Source: Acidimicrobiales bacterium
Lineage (GTDB): Bacteria > Actinomycetota > Acidimicrobiia > Acidimicrobiales > RAAP-2
Direction: 5' to 3'
Length of the DNA stretch: 34,610 bases
Assembly (NCBI GenBank): GCA_025449805.1
Contig: JANWIR010000030.1
Location: 1 to 34,610 of the forward strand
The notes under the pieces were generated by a model. The model saw only the letters and a list, made by a program, of their open reading frames with translations. It was not told where the DNA came from and searched no databases. The position numbers and the translations under genes are program-made. This document shows, piece after piece, positions 1 through 11,663 of the stretch. Numbering within the stretch: position 1 is the stretch's first letter; every line of letters starts with the position of its first letter.

Positions 1-385
1 CTACCTCGTCATGGCGCGCGAGATTCAGCGTCACCCCGTGCGCGGCACGGTGGCCCACGTGGACTTCCAGGTCGTCGACCCCAACAAGCCGGTCGTCGCC
101 GAAGTGCCGCTGCACGTCATTGGTGACGCGGTTGAAGTGCGGCACGCCGACTGGGAAGTTGACCAGCAGATGTTCAGCCTGGAGATCCGCACGCGTCCCG
201 ACCGCATTCCGAACTTCATCAACGTTGACATCTCGGAGCTCAAGGCCGGTCACACGATTCGCGTGAGCGACCTCGTGCTGCCCGACGGTGTTGTCGCGGC
301 GGCTGAACCGTCGGTCGCGGTCGTGGCGACGCACGCCGGTCGTGCCGCCAAGGCCACCGCTGGCCCCGACGCCGCCACCGCCTAA
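1..385 (+). CDS. rplY: 50S ribosomal protein L25/CTC (5' truncated)
   Basis: The reading frame is open from base 2 and ends at TAA 383-385, so the gene begins upstream of the window. The visible part starts YLVMAREIQRHPVRG, followed by HVDFQVVDPNKPV. This is the junction between the 5S-rRNA-binding L25 domain and the C-terminal TL5/CTC domain of long-form bacterial L25. The remaining residues (VEVPLHVIGDAV-like strand region, then FINVDISELKAGHTIRVSDL) fit the CTC beta domain, ending in an Ala-rich tail. The protein binds 5S rRNA in the large subunit central protuberance. The ATG at 11-13 is internal, not the true start. pth follows after 5 bp, the usual actinobacterial order. Confidence 0.93.
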   Translation, partial: YLVMAREIQRHPVRGTVAHVDFQVVDPNKPVVAEVPLHVIGDAVEVRHADWEVDQQMFSLEIRTRPDRIPNFINVDISELKAGHTIRVSDLVLPDGVVAAAEPSVAVVATHAGRAAKATAGPDAATA

Positions 386-390
386 CTTCC

Positions 391-1002
391 GTGGCGCTTC
401 GACGCGCCCTGGAGGAACGTCGCGGTACGCCGAGCACGTGGCTCGTGGTGGGACTGGCGAACCCCGGCACGCAGTACGAAGGCTCGCGCCATAACGTCGG
501 CGGCGACGCGGTACGCCTCGTCGCCGAGCGACGCCACGTCACCTTGCGTCTCGAGAAGCGTCAACGCGCGTGGAGTGCGACCGTGGCGACGCCGTCGGGT
601 CCGGCCACGTTGGCCGTACCCACCACCTTCATGAATGAATCGGGCGCGGCCCTACCGGGTCTGCTGCGCCGTTGCTCACTCGACGACCTCACGCACCTCG
701 TTATCGTGCACGACGAACTCGATCTCGAACCCGGTCGGCGACAGCTGCGACTCGGGGGCGGGCTCGCCGGCCACAACGGTCTGCGCTCCATCGCCTCGAC
801 GTTGTCGACGCAAGAGTTCGCGCGTCTGCGCGTCGGTATCGGTAAGCCCCCCACTAAAGAGCAGGGGGCCGACTACGTGTTCGGACGCCTCCGCGGCGCG
901 CGCCGCGCCGCGCTGCGCGCCGACGTGGAGGCCGCCGCCGACGCAATTGAGACGCTCCTCGAGGAGGGTTTCGAGGAGGCCCGGCAACGAGTGAACGCGT
1001 GA
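391..1002 (+). CDS. pth: Peptidyl-tRNA hydrolase
   Basis: Recycles peptidyl-tRNAs released by stalled ribosomes by hydrolysing the ester bond between peptide and tRNA. The family motifs are all visible: VGLANPG near residue 20, RHNVGGDAV with the catalytic His, FMNESG, VHDELDLEPG with the Asp that activates His, and GGGLAGHNGLRSI with the tRNA-contacting Asn. The length is about 200 residues, as expected. The GTG at 391 gives about 18 extra N-terminal residues before the canonical VVGLANPG; in-frame GTGs at 445 and 448 are alternative starts and none has a clear Shine-Dalgarno. It lies 5 bp after rplY and overlaps mfd by 4 bp (GTGA), so it is likely translationally coupled. Confidence 0.95.
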   Translation: MALRRALEERRGTPSTWLVVGLANPGTQYEGSRHNVGGDAVRLVAERRHVTLRLEKRQRAWSATVATPSGPATLAVPTTFMNESGAALPGLLRRCSLDDLTHLVIVHDELDLEPGRRQLRLGGGLAGHNGLRSIASTLSTQEFARLRVGIGKPPTKEQGADYVFGRLRGARRAALRADVEAAADAIETLLEEGFEEARQRVNA

Positions 1003-4000
1003 GCGAGATCGACGCCCTCGGACGCGTCTTGGACGCGGTGGCGCCGAGTCTGCGCGCCAACGTCGCCGCGGACGGTTTCGTGGCGAGCAACTTCGCGACG
1101 CCCGTCACCGTGGCCGCCCTGGCGTTGGAGCGCCCACTCAGCGTCGTCGTGGTGGCGACGTCGGCCGACGCCGAACTCACCCGTGAGGCGTTGGCCGCCT
1201 GGCTCGGCGCGACGGCCGTCGAGCTGTGGCCGGGCTGGGACACCCACCCGCTCGAGCGCGTCAGTCCCGACGTTGAGGTCATGAGCCAACGAGCCCTCGT
1301 GCGGTGGCGTCTGCGCAATGGTGACGCCCCCCGCGTGGTCGTGGCCTCGGCGCGCGCCGCGGCCCAGTTACTGGCGCCGGATTGGCTCGAGCCGTTCGTC
1401 GTCGCGCGCGGTGATGAACGTGAGCGCGATCAACTTCTGGAGAACCTCGTGGCGCGGGGCTATCGCCGCGAACACCTGGTCGAGCACCGCGGTGAGTTCG
1501 CGGTGCGCGGTGGCATTGTCGACCTGTGGCCGGCGCAGCGCGACGAGCCGGTGCGTCTCGACTTCTTCGGTGACGAGATTGAACGCCTGACGGTCTTTGA
1601 TATCGCGAGTCAGCGTTCGACGCGCGACCTCGACGAGGTCGTGGTGGCCCCCGCGCGTGAGTGGATTCCCTCGGCGGCGACGCGCGAACGCGCTCGGGAC
1701 TGGCGTGAGCGCGAGGCGTGGGGTGCGGCCAGTTTTGATCGACTCGCGAACGGCGAACTCTTCGACGGCATGGAGGGGTGGATGAGCCTCTTCGTCGACG
1801 AGCGTCGAACGTTGCTCGACGAGGTCGTCGCGAGCGTCATCGTGGTCGAACCGTCGCGAGTGCGCGCGCGACTCGATGATCTCCTCGACGAGGAGCGTGA
1901 ACTCGCCGGCGCGGTCGCCGCCACCTGGCAGGCGAGCGCGTCGGTGCCTTTGTTGCACCGGACCTACGACGAGGTCTTCACCGACGTCGACGTCGCGCTC
2001 GAAAGCGCGAGCGGGGGCTCGCTCGCGCTCACCTCGCCGCCGCCGGTGCAGGGCGACGCGTCGCGCATTGCCGCCCTCGTGCGGTCCTGGTCGCGGACTC
2101 GGCGCGGCGTGGTGCTGAGTGCGAACGCGGCGTCGGTCGAACGCGTCGCGGCGCAGTTGCGCGCCGAGGGTCTCGAGGTCACGACCGATCCCGCGCGGGT
2201 GCTCGACGTGCGCGTGAGCGTGGTCGAGAGCTCCTTACCGCTCGGCTTTGCCCTCGACGACCCCGAGATCGTGGTCTGGAGCGAGGCGGACCTCAGCGGA
2301 CGTCGTCACGTGCCGCGCGCGGTGCGCGCGCGCTCGCGCAACGTTGACGGCTTCTTCGACGACCTCGCGGTGGGCAGCTACGTCGTGCACCGCCAACACG
2401 GCGTGGCGCGCTTCTCGGGCACCACCACGCGCGCCATCAACGTCGTGACGCGTGACTACCTCATCGTGGAGTTCAAGGACGGGCGCAGTTACTGGCCGAC
2501 CGAGCAGATCGACGCACTCACGCCCTACGCCGGGGGAGACGCGCCCGCCCTCTCGCGCATGGGCGGGGCCGAGTGGCAGCGCACGCGCGCCAAGGCGCGC
2601 GCGGCGGCCTTCTTAGTCGCCCAGGAGTTGGTCGATCTCTACCGACTGCGCAGCGTCGCGACGGGCTACGCCTTTAGTCCCGACAACGACTGGCAGCGTG
2701 AGATGGAAGAGCAGTTCCCCTTCACGCTGACCGCCGATCAGGCCCAAGCCATCGCCGACGTGAAGAGTGACATGGAGTCGCCGCGCCCCATGGACCGACT
2801 GGTCTGCGCCGACGTGGGCTTTGGCAAGACCGAGATTGCGCTGCGCGCCGTGTTTAAGGCTTTCCAAGACCACAAGCAGGCCGCCGTCTTGGTGCCAACC
2901 ACGCTGCTCGCGAGCCAACACACCGCCACCTTGAGTGAGCGTTTCGCGAGTTTCCCCGTCAAGGTGGCGATGCTCAGTCGCTTCGTCGACGAGGCCGAAA
3001 CGGCCGCCACCATCAAGGGTCTCGCCGAAGGGACGATCGACGTCGTGGTGGGGACGCACCGCTTGCTCTCGGAGTCCGTCGTCTTTAAGGATTTGGGCCT
3101 TTTGGTGGTGGACGAAGAGCAGCGCTTCGGCGTAAATCACAAAGAGGCGATTAAGGCGCGCTCGGTCGGGGTGGACGTGTTGACCTTGAGCGCCAGTCCG
3201 ATCCCGCGAACCCTCGAGATGGCCTTCGCCGGGATTCGTGACCTCTCGATGGTGACGACTCCGCCGGCCGATCGCCGGCCCATCCTCACGCACGTGGGTG
3301 AGTACCGCGAGGCCGCGGTCGTCGAGGCGATTCGCCGCGAACTCCTGCGCGAGGGTCAGGTCTTTTTCGTACACAACCGGGTATCGGACATTGACCAGGT
3401 CGCGCGTCGCCTGACCCAGTTAGTGCCCGACGCGCGCGTGGCCATCGCGCACGGTCAGATGGACGAGGGCACGCTCGAACGCGTGATGATTGATTTTTGG
3501 GAGCGACGATTCGACGTACTGGTCTGCACGACGATCGTGGAGTCGGGCATCGACCTGCCCTCGGTCAACACCTTGATCGTCGACCGCGCCGAGCGACTGG
3601 GTCTTGGTCAGATGCACCAACTGCGCGGTCGTGTCGGGCGCAGTGGTCAACGCGCCTACGCCTACCTCTTTCACAACGCCGATCAAGTGCTCTCCGAGAC
3701 GGCCTACGAACGCCTGCGCACGATTGGCGACAACACGGCGCTGGGCAGTGGCTTCAAGATCGCGATGCGCGACCTCGAGATTCGCGGGGCGGGCAACTTA
3801 CTCGGGCACGATCAATCGGGACCGGTCGCCGCGGTCGGCTACGACCTCTACGTGCAACTGGTCGCCGAGGCGGTCGCCGAAGCGAAGGGCCAACTACCCG
3901 AAGAGTTAGTGGCGGTCACCCTTGACGTGCCGGGTGAAGCGCACCTGCCCACGACCTACGTCGAGGCCGACGACGCGCGCCTGGAGGCCTATCGCCGCCT

Positions 4001-4385
4001 GGCGGGCGTGCGCACGATGGACGAGTTGGCGGACCTGGCCGACGAATGGGTCGACCGCTACGGCGAATTGCCGGCGCCCGCGCAGGGACTGCTCGACCTG
4101 GCGGCGCTGCGCGTGACGTGTCTCGAACTGGGGGTCACCTCGATCGTGGTCCAGCCAGCGCGCGTGGGTGTGCGCTCGACGCCGGTCGTAAAGATTGGCC
4201 CGTTGACCTTGAGCCTCAGTCAACAGACGCGCCTGCGACGACTGCACGGCTCACGGGCCTACGACGAGGACACGCGCGAACTGCGCCTCGAGCGACGCGC
4301 GACGGAGGTTACGCCGCGGGCCCTGCACGATCTGTTAGTGGACGTCAGTGCGAACGCGACGACGTCGAATGTCTCGGTAGGCTGA
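999..4385 (+). CDS. mfd: Transcription-repair coupling factor Mfd
   Basis: Superfamily 2 DNA translocase that removes RNA polymerase stalled at lesions and recruits UvrA. The 1128-residue length is typical. Order visible: an N-terminal UvrB-like module (VRGGIVDLWP...RLDFFGDEIERL); an RNA-polymerase-interacting CarD-like domain from about residue 452 (VGSYVVHRQHGVARF); the helicase core with Walker A GFGKTE (G607-K610-T611) and Walker B DEEQRFG (D705-Q708); motif III-like TLSASPIPRTL; motif V/VI TTIVESGIDLPSVNTLIVDRA-type segment and QLRGRVGR; and a C-terminal TRCF domain. The GTG start at 999 overlaps the pth stop (GTGA). The stop TGA 4383-4385 overlaps a -10-like hexamer for the next gene. 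Confidence 0.97.
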   Translation: MSEIDALGRVLDAVAPSLRANVAADGFVASNFATPVTVAALALERPLSVVVVATSADAELTREALAAWLGATAVELWPGWDTHPLERVSPDVEVMSQRALVRWRLRNGDAPRVVVASARAAAQLLAPDWLEPFVVARGDERERDQLLENLVARGYRREHLVEHRGEFAVRGGIVDLWPAQRDEPVRLDFFGDEIERLTVFDIASQRSTRDLDEVVVAPAREWIPSAATRERARDWREREAWGAASFDRLANGELFDGMEGWMSLFVDERRTLLDEVVASVIVVEPSRVRARLDDLLDEERELAGAVAATWQASASVPLLHRTYDEVFTDVDVALESASGGSLALTSPPPVQGDASRIAALVRSWSRTRRGVVLSANAASVERVAAQLRAEGLEVTTDPARVLDVRVSVVESSLPLGFALDDPEIVVWSEADLSGRRHVPRAVRARSRNVDGFFDDLAVGSYVVHRQHGVARFSGTTTRAINVVTRDYLIVEFKDGRSYWPTEQIDALTPYAGGDAPALSRMGGAEWQRTRAKARAAAFLVAQELVDLYRLRSVATGYAFSPDNDWQREMEEQFPFTLTADQAQAIADVKSDMESPRPMDRLVCADVGFGKTEIALRAVFKAFQDHKQAAVLVPTTLLASQHTATLSERFASFPVKVAMLSRFVDEAETAATIKGLAEGTIDVVVGTHRLLSESVVFKDLGLLVVDEEQRFGVNHKEAIKARSVGVDVLTLSASPIPRTLEMAFAGIRDLSMVTTPPADRRPILTHVGEYREAAVVEAIRRELLREGQVFFVHNRVSDIDQVARRLTQLVPDARVAIAHGQMDEGTLERVMIDFWERRFDVLVCTTIVESGIDLPSVNTLIVDRAERLGLGQMHQLRGRVGRSGQRAYAYLFHNADQVLSETAYERLRTIGDNTALGSGFKIAMRDLEIRGAGNLLGHDQSGPVAAVGYDLYVQLVAEAVAEAKGQLPEELVAVTLDVPGEAHLPTTYVEADDARLEAYRRLAGVRTMDELADLADEWVDRYGELPAPAQGLLDLAALRVTCLELGVTSIVVQPARVGVRSTPVVKIGPLTLSLSQQTRLRRLHGSRAYDEDTRELRLERRATEVTPRALHDLLVDVSANATTSNVSVG

Positions 4386-4389
4386 ACGG
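4378..4389 (+). promoter_or_regulatory. Candidate leaderless promoter (-10) for the SurA-like gene
   Basis: TAGGCT at 4378-4383 lies exactly 6 nt before the GTG at 4390. This is the spacing expected if transcription starts at the start codon. There is no Shine-Dalgarno. No clear -35 is visible 16-18 nt upstream. It sits within the last codons of mfd, so the downstream gene may have its own leaderless transcript in addition to readthrough. Confidence 0.45.
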
Positions 4390-5475
4390 GTGCGCCGACT
4401 CGTCGTTCTTCTGGTCGTGGCGCTGGTGGGCGTCACGTTCTACGGCGTGAGCGGACGCGCCGGCGGGCTGCGCGTCAATGGCGCGACCGTCTCGGGATCC
4501 ACGATGCGCGCGGAACTGAACGCCATTGCCCAGAGTTCGACCCTCCAGTGCTACTTGAGTGCGCTCAACAACGTGTCCGAATCGCCCGGGGCCGGCGGCG
4601 CCACGTTGAGCGCCGCGGCCGTCGCCGCGTGGAGTGACGCGCGGATTCAGGGACTGACGATCGCCCACTACGTCACGACGACCTTGCACCACACGCCGAG
4701 CGCCACCGAACTGCGCACGGCGCGACTCTCGTTGGAGGGCGAGTTGACCCAACAGGTCAGCGCGCACGCCCTGACCTGTCCGGGCACCGCCGCGCAGGCG
4801 CTCGACGCCATGACGCCCGAGATGCGCCACAGTGAACTGGTGGACTGGGCCGCGTCGCTCTACTTAGAGGCGAAGTTGAATAGCACGCTGCCGCTGACGA
4901 CGCCCGCTCTCCAGAGTTATTTCCTCGCGCACCCGTCGAACTACGACACCCTGTGCGTCTCCATTGCGGTCGTGGCACCGGCGTCGGTCGCTACTTTCGA
5001 GGCCGCGGCGCAGGGCGGCGCCTCGGTGGCCACGCTCGCGCACTCGTTCTCCCTCGACGCGGCCTCGGCCAAGCACGGCGGCGCCTACGGCTGCTTCTCA
5101 CCGCTGAGCAGCTCGTACGCGGCGATTCGCGGTGACGTCGCCGGTGAGGGACTGAACCGCTTCGCCGCGGCGCCCCAGTACGTGAACCTCGGGGGCACGA
5201 CGTACGCCCTGTTCGTCGCCGTGACCAAGCGCTCGCCGACGCCCTTCAACCTGGCCGAACCACTGGTGCTCGTTGACGTGCGCAGCCAGAACGCCTCGAG
5301 CGCGAACACCCTGGAAAAGTCGCTCGAGTACCGCGCGTCGGTCTACGTGGACCCGGCCCTCGGGCGTTGGGGACTCGACACGACGGGCCCGCGGGTCTTC
5401 ACGCCCGCGCTGCCCTCGAGCGCTACGGTCTTGAGCCCGGCGTTGCTGCAGAACAACCCGGCGACCTATCACTAA
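4390..5475 (+). CDS. Secreted SurA/parvulin-like protein
   Basis: An exported protein of 361 residues with an N-terminal hydrophobic segment (residues 3-18, LVVLLVVALVGV) after two arginines. No lipobox cysteine is seen, so it is a cleaved or anchored export signal rather than a lipoprotein. It begins RVNGATVSGSTMRAEL, the pattern of SurA-type N-terminal domains. Around residues 210-240 it has a parvulin-like stretch (LAHSFSLDAASAKHGGAYGC), equivalent to the 'yS.D..sa..GGdlG' motif of rotamases. The rotamase signature is weak, so chaperone activity without catalysis is possible. A SurA-like exported protein between mfd and mazG also occurs in other actinobacteria, from memory. Two Cys (LQCYLS and LTCPG regions) could form a disulfide. 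mazG starts 1 bp after its stop. Confidence 0.72.
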   Translation: MRRLVVLLVVALVGVTFYGVSGRAGGLRVNGATVSGSTMRAELNAIAQSSTLQCYLSALNNVSESPGAGGATLSAAAVAAWSDARIQGLTIAHYVTTTLHHTPSATELRTARLSLEGELTQQVSAHALTCPGTAAQALDAMTPEMRHSELVDWAASLYLEAKLNSTLPLTTPALQSYFLAHPSNYDTLCVSIAVVAPASVATFEAAAQGGASVATLAHSFSLDAASAKHGGAYGCFSPLSSSYAAIRGDVAGEGLNRFAAAPQYVNLGGTTYALFVAVTKRSPTPFNLAEPLVLVDVRSQNASSANTLEKSLEYRASVYVDPALGRWGLDTTGPRVFTPALPSSATVLSPALLQNNPATYH

Positions 5476-5476
5476 G

Positions 5477-8642
<3,166 letters not shown>

Positions 8643-8646
<4 letters not shown>

Positions 8647-9125
8647 CCTTTCGCGACGCGACGCACGAGCAGTGCGCGGAGGTCGCGCGACTCTTGGGTC
8701 GGGCGCCGGCCGGACGTTTCGCCGTCGTCGTGCGACGCCCGAGCGGTGAGGCGGTGGTGATTGAGAACGAACCGCACCTGCTCGACGGCACCCCGATGCC
8801 CACGTTGTACTGGCTCGTCGACCCCACACTGCACGACGCGGTGAGCCGCCTCGAGAGTGAGGCGGGCGTGCATCGCTACGAAGCAATGGTGGACGACGAG
8901 ATCCTCGCGGCGACGCACGCGCGCTACGCCGCGCGGCGCGCGGCGCGCGTGGTACGAACCGATCTCGTCCAGCCCGCCGGCGGCGTGGGCGGGACGCGCG
9001 TGGGTATCAAGTGTCTGCACGCGCACCTCGCGAACTTTCTGGTGCACGGGGACGATCCGGTGGGCGAGATCGTCAGTCACCTCGTTGACGTCGCCGACCT
9101 CGTCGTGATCGATCCGCGTGACTAG
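8643..9125 (+). CDS. DUF501 family protein
   Basis: About 160 residues with no signal peptide or membrane segment. Recognised by the start EQCAEVARLLGRAPAGRF, then VVVRRPSGEAVVIENEPHLLDGTPMPTLYWLVDP, HDAVSRLESEAGVHRYEA and GGVGGTRVGIKCLHAHLANFL. The last box with its Cys-Leu-His is typical of DUF501. No biochemical function is established for the family. Its fixed position between ftsB and ppx in actinobacteria suggests a link to division or polyphosphate, but that is inference. The TTG at 8643 overlaps the ftsB stop (TTGA); TTG 8637, two codons upstream, is an alternative. No good Shine-Dalgarno is present. It overlaps ppx by 8 bp. Confidence 0.85.
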
Positions 9126-10053
9126 GACCGTCGCCGCCCTCGACTGTGGCTCAAACTCGACGCGACTGTTTATCGCCGACAGTGCGGGCGTGGCCCGCAC
9201 GCGCCGAACCCACATCACCCGGTTAAGCGCCGGGGTCGACGAACACGCGACACTCCGCGACGACGCTATGGAGCGCACCTTTGCGGTGTTGCGCGAGTAT
9301 CGACGGGCTATGGACGCCGAAGAGGTCGACCAGGGACTGCTGGTCGCGACGTCGGCGGTCCGCGACGCGCGCAACGGCCAGGACTTCCTCGCGCGCGCGG
9401 GCGAGATCGTGGGCGTCCAGGCGCGAATCTTGAGCGGCAACGAAGAGGCGACGTTCTCCTACGACGGCGCCACCGCCGACCTGGTCCCGAGCGAGCGACC
9501 GACAATGATCGTCGACATTGGCGGGGGATCGACCGAGTTGGCGGTCATGATCGACGGCGAGCTGCGGTCGTTTTCGATGCAACTGGGCTGCGTGCGCGTG
9601 ACCGAGCGAGCGCTCGGCGCCGGGGTCGTGTCCCCCGAGCGGCGCGCCGCCGCCGAAATAATGATTCAGCGTGAACTGGAGCGGGCCTTCGCGAGCGAAC
9701 CACGCTTCGGTGACGTCGTGGGCGCGGTGCGTCTGGTGGGACTCGCCGGCACGGTCGCCACGCTGGTCGCCCTCGAACGCGCCGTCGCAACCTACGACCG
9801 CGCGGCCCTGCACCACCAGACGCTCACTCGACGTCAGGTCGTGCACTGGCGCGATCGCCTCAGCGCCGAAACGCCCGAGGTTCGCTTGGCGCACTCCGGT
9901 ATGACCGAGGGTCGCGAGGACGTGCTCGCGGCGGGGCTCTTCGTCCTCAGCGCCGTGATGGAGCGCTTCGGGGTCGATGACGTGCTCAGCAGCGAGAGCG
10001 ACATTCTCGACGGCATGGCCGCCTCGATGCTCACGCTAAGTTCCCCCGGGTGA
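9118..10053 (+). CDS. ppx: Ppx/GppA family exopolyphosphatase
   Basis: 311-residue member of the ASKHA phosphatase superfamily, hydrolysing terminal phosphate from polyphosphate and/or pppGpp. Motifs: phosphate-1 loop LDCGSNSTRLFIAD at the N terminus, TSAVRDARNGQDF, LSGNEEATFSYDGA with the catalytic Glu, phosphate-2 loop VDIGGGSTELAV, and VGLAGTVATLVALE. The short, two-domain length matches the actinobacterial Ppx1/Ppx2 type lacking the C-terminal HD domain. GTG 9118 overlaps the DUF501 stop by 8 bp. The gene ends the plus-strand housekeeping run; the next gene has its own ribosome-binding site. Confidence 0.92.
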   Translation: MTRTVAALDCGSNSTRLFIADSAGVARTRRTHITRLSAGVDEHATLRDDAMERTFAVLREYRRAMDAEEVDQGLLVATSAVRDARNGQDFLARAGEIVGVQARILSGNEEATFSYDGATADLVPSERPTMIVDIGGGSTELAVMIDGELRSFSMQLGCVRVTERALGAGVVSPERRAAAEIMIQRELERAFASEPRFGDVVGAVRLVGLAGTVATLVALERAVATYDRAALHHQTLTRRQVVHWRDRLSAETPEVRLAHSGMTEGREDVLAAGLFVLSAVMERFGVDDVLSSESDILDGMAASMLTLSSPG

Positions 10054-10075
10054 GCATCTGTCACGATGGAGTGGT

Positions 10076-10081
10076 GAGGAG
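10076..10081 (+). promoter_or_regulatory. Shine-Dalgarno of the RimJ-like acetyltransferase
   Basis: GAGGAG ends 6 nt before the ATG at 10088, a strong canonical site. It supports that start. Together with the 34-bp gap after ppx it suggests the gene can be expressed independently. Confidence 0.7.
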
Positions 10082-10087
10082 TCGTTC

Positions 10088-10711
10088 ATGAGCGCGCGCG
10101 CGGTCTATTCACCCGTCACGCTGCACGGGCGGCGCGTGATACTGCGCCCGTTGGGTGAGTACGACTACGAGGGTTGGCACGACGTGCGGGTTCGCTGTCG
10201 CGACTGGCTGGTGAAGTGGGAGCCGCGTTCGGCGCACTCCTCGCACCTACCCGAGGACCAGCGCAGCTTCGTGGGTCGTTGCGCGCTGCGCGAACGTGAG
10301 CGCCAACTCGGCACCGGTTACGGATTCGGCATCTTCGTCGACCAGCGTTTCGTGGGGGAGATCACGCTGTCGTCCATCCAACGGGGCCCGCTGCAGTCGG
10401 CCTTTATTGGCTACTGGATTGACGAAGCCTTCGCCGGGCGGGGTCTCATGCCCGAATCGGTGATCACCCTGCTTCAGTACGCCTTTGAGTCGTTGCGACT
10501 GCACCGCATTGAGATCAACATCATCCCGCGCAACGCGTCCTCGCGACGCGTCGTCGAAAAGCTCGGTATCCGTTTCGAGGGCATAGCCGAGCGCTACCTC
10601 GAGATCGACGGCGCCTGGGAAGATCACGCGCGCTACGCCATCACCGCCGAGGAGTGGGCCGACCGCGCGCCGGAACTCGTCACCCACTGGCTGTTGCCGC
10701 TCGACGCCTAA
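10088..10711 (+). CDS. GNAT-family N-acetyltransferase, RimJ/RimL-like
   Basis: 207 residues. Typical RimJ/RimL layout: LHGRRVILRPLGEYDYEGWHDVR at the start, a central GIFVDQRFVGEITLSSI strand pair, then YWIDEAFAGRGLMPESVITLLQYAFESL, which carries the acetyl-CoA pyrophosphate-binding R-x-x-G-x-like loop (AGRGLM). After it come HRIEINIIPRNASSRRVVEKLGIRFEG and a C-terminal WEDHARYAITAEEW. The family acetylates N-terminal amines of ribosomal proteins (S5 for RimJ) or small molecules; the exact substrate cannot be read here. It is convergent with the minus-strand GT, with 15 bp between stops and no clear terminator hairpin. Confidence 0.88.
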   Translation: MSARAVYSPVTLHGRRVILRPLGEYDYEGWHDVRVRCRDWLVKWEPRSAHSSHLPEDQRSFVGRCALRERERQLGTGYGFGIFVDQRFVGEITLSSIQRGPLQSAFIGYWIDEAFAGRGLMPESVITLLQYAFESLRLHRIEINIIPRNASSRRVVEKLGIRFEGIAERYLEIDGAWEDHARYAITAEEWADRAPELVTHWLLPLDA

Positions 10712-10726
10712 GCGTCGACGTGACCT

Positions 10727-11656
10727 TTACAACGCTTCGTAGGCGCGCCCGCGAAGTTCGGTAATGGTGGCGGTGCGCAGTGTCGCTCCGAGCGACTGCG
10801 CGACTTCGAGCGCGCCGAGTGCCCCCTGCCGTGAGAAGACGACGAGCGCGTCTCGTGGCCCTCGCGCGAGCACCGGTCCGTGGAGTCGCGCGCTCGCGAC
10901 GGCTCGTCGAACCTCGTCGACGTCGACCTCGGCCGGCAGGGTCACGACGGGGTTCTCGTAGCGCGTCGTACGAAGTTGTCGCATATCGCGCAGCATCTGG
11001 CGCGAGTCGCGCCCCACGCGCACCGACGAGCCTTCAACGTCGTCCCACGTCACGAGTTGGGGTTCGACGCGCAGCCCCAAGCGGTCCGCGAGGTAGAGAA
11101 TCTCGAGATCGAAGGCGAAGCCCTCCACCAGCGAGATCAACGCGAGGAGGCGGGCGCTGGCGAGTCGAAATCCCTTGAAGCCACACTGGGTGTCGCGCAG
11201 GGTCGTGCCCGTGTAGTGACGGGCGAGTCGATTAAAGAGAGCGCCCGCGTAGGTGCGCAGCCGCTGGTCGTAGAGGATATGGCCGTCAATGGCGCGCGTG
11301 CCCGGCGCTACGTCGACGCGTTCGAGGGCCGACACGAGTTGCGCGGCGTGGTGGGGGTGAATCGCCATATCCGCGTCGGCGGTGATCACGGCGTCACCGG
11401 TCGCGAGCGACAGCCCGAGACGAAGCGCCGCTCCCTTACCGAGATTCGTGTCGTGGCGCACGACGCGAAGACCCGCGAGGTGGCCGTAAACGAGGTGCGC
11501 CTGGCGCAGCGTGTCGTCGCTCGAGCCGTCGTCGATGATGATGATCTCGACCTCGTGGGCGCCGAGTTGATCGAGTGTCGGCGCGAGACGCGAGAAGCCC
11601 TCGGCGAGACGCGGCCCTTCGTTGTACGCCGGGATAACGAGGGTGAGGGCGGGCAC
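10727..11656 (-). CDS. GT2 dolichyl-phosphate glucose/mannose synthase-like glycosyltransferase with C-terminal extension
   Basis: 309 residues. GT-A fold: LTLVIPAYNEGPRLAEGF, IIIIDDGSSDDT, NLGKGAALRLGLSLATGD, ITADADMAIHP (the DXD metal site), RDTQCGFKGFR and EGFAFDLEILYLADRLG. The DTQCGFK/FAFD..ILY pattern is that of ALG5/DPM1-type polyprenyl-phosphate sugar synthases, which transfer a sugar from UDP- or GDP-sugar to a lipid phosphate at the inner membrane face. After the catalytic domain (about 1-235) a 70-residue tail (VDVDEVRRAVASARLHG...ALVVFSRQGALGALEVAQSLG) is not part of the usual family. No transmembrane segments. GTG 11656 is the first plausible start, 7 nt after the upstream NlpC/P60 stop, so the two form an operon. 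Confidence 0.87.
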   Translation of the reverse strand: MPALTLVIPAYNEGPRLAEGFSRLAPTLDQLGAHEVEIIIIDDGSSDDTLRQAHLVYGHLAGLRVVRHDTNLGKGAALRLGLSLATGDAVITADADMAIHPHHAAQLVSALERVDVAPGTRAIDGHILYDQRLRTYAGALFNRLARHYTGTTLRDTQCGFKGFRLASARLLALISLVEGFAFDLEILYLADRLGLRVEPQLVTWDDVEGSSVRVGRDSRQMLRDMRQLRTTRYENPVVTLPAEVDVDEVRRAVASARLHGPVLARGPRDALVVFSRQGALGALEVAQSLGATLRTATITELRGRAYEAL

Positions 11657-11663
11657 GTGACGC

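Noticed and set aside
2613-3374. A 253-codon minus-strand frame inside mfd
   Set aside because: It lies opposite the helicase core of mfd, whose motifs are unambiguous; long antisense frames are common in high-GC DNA.
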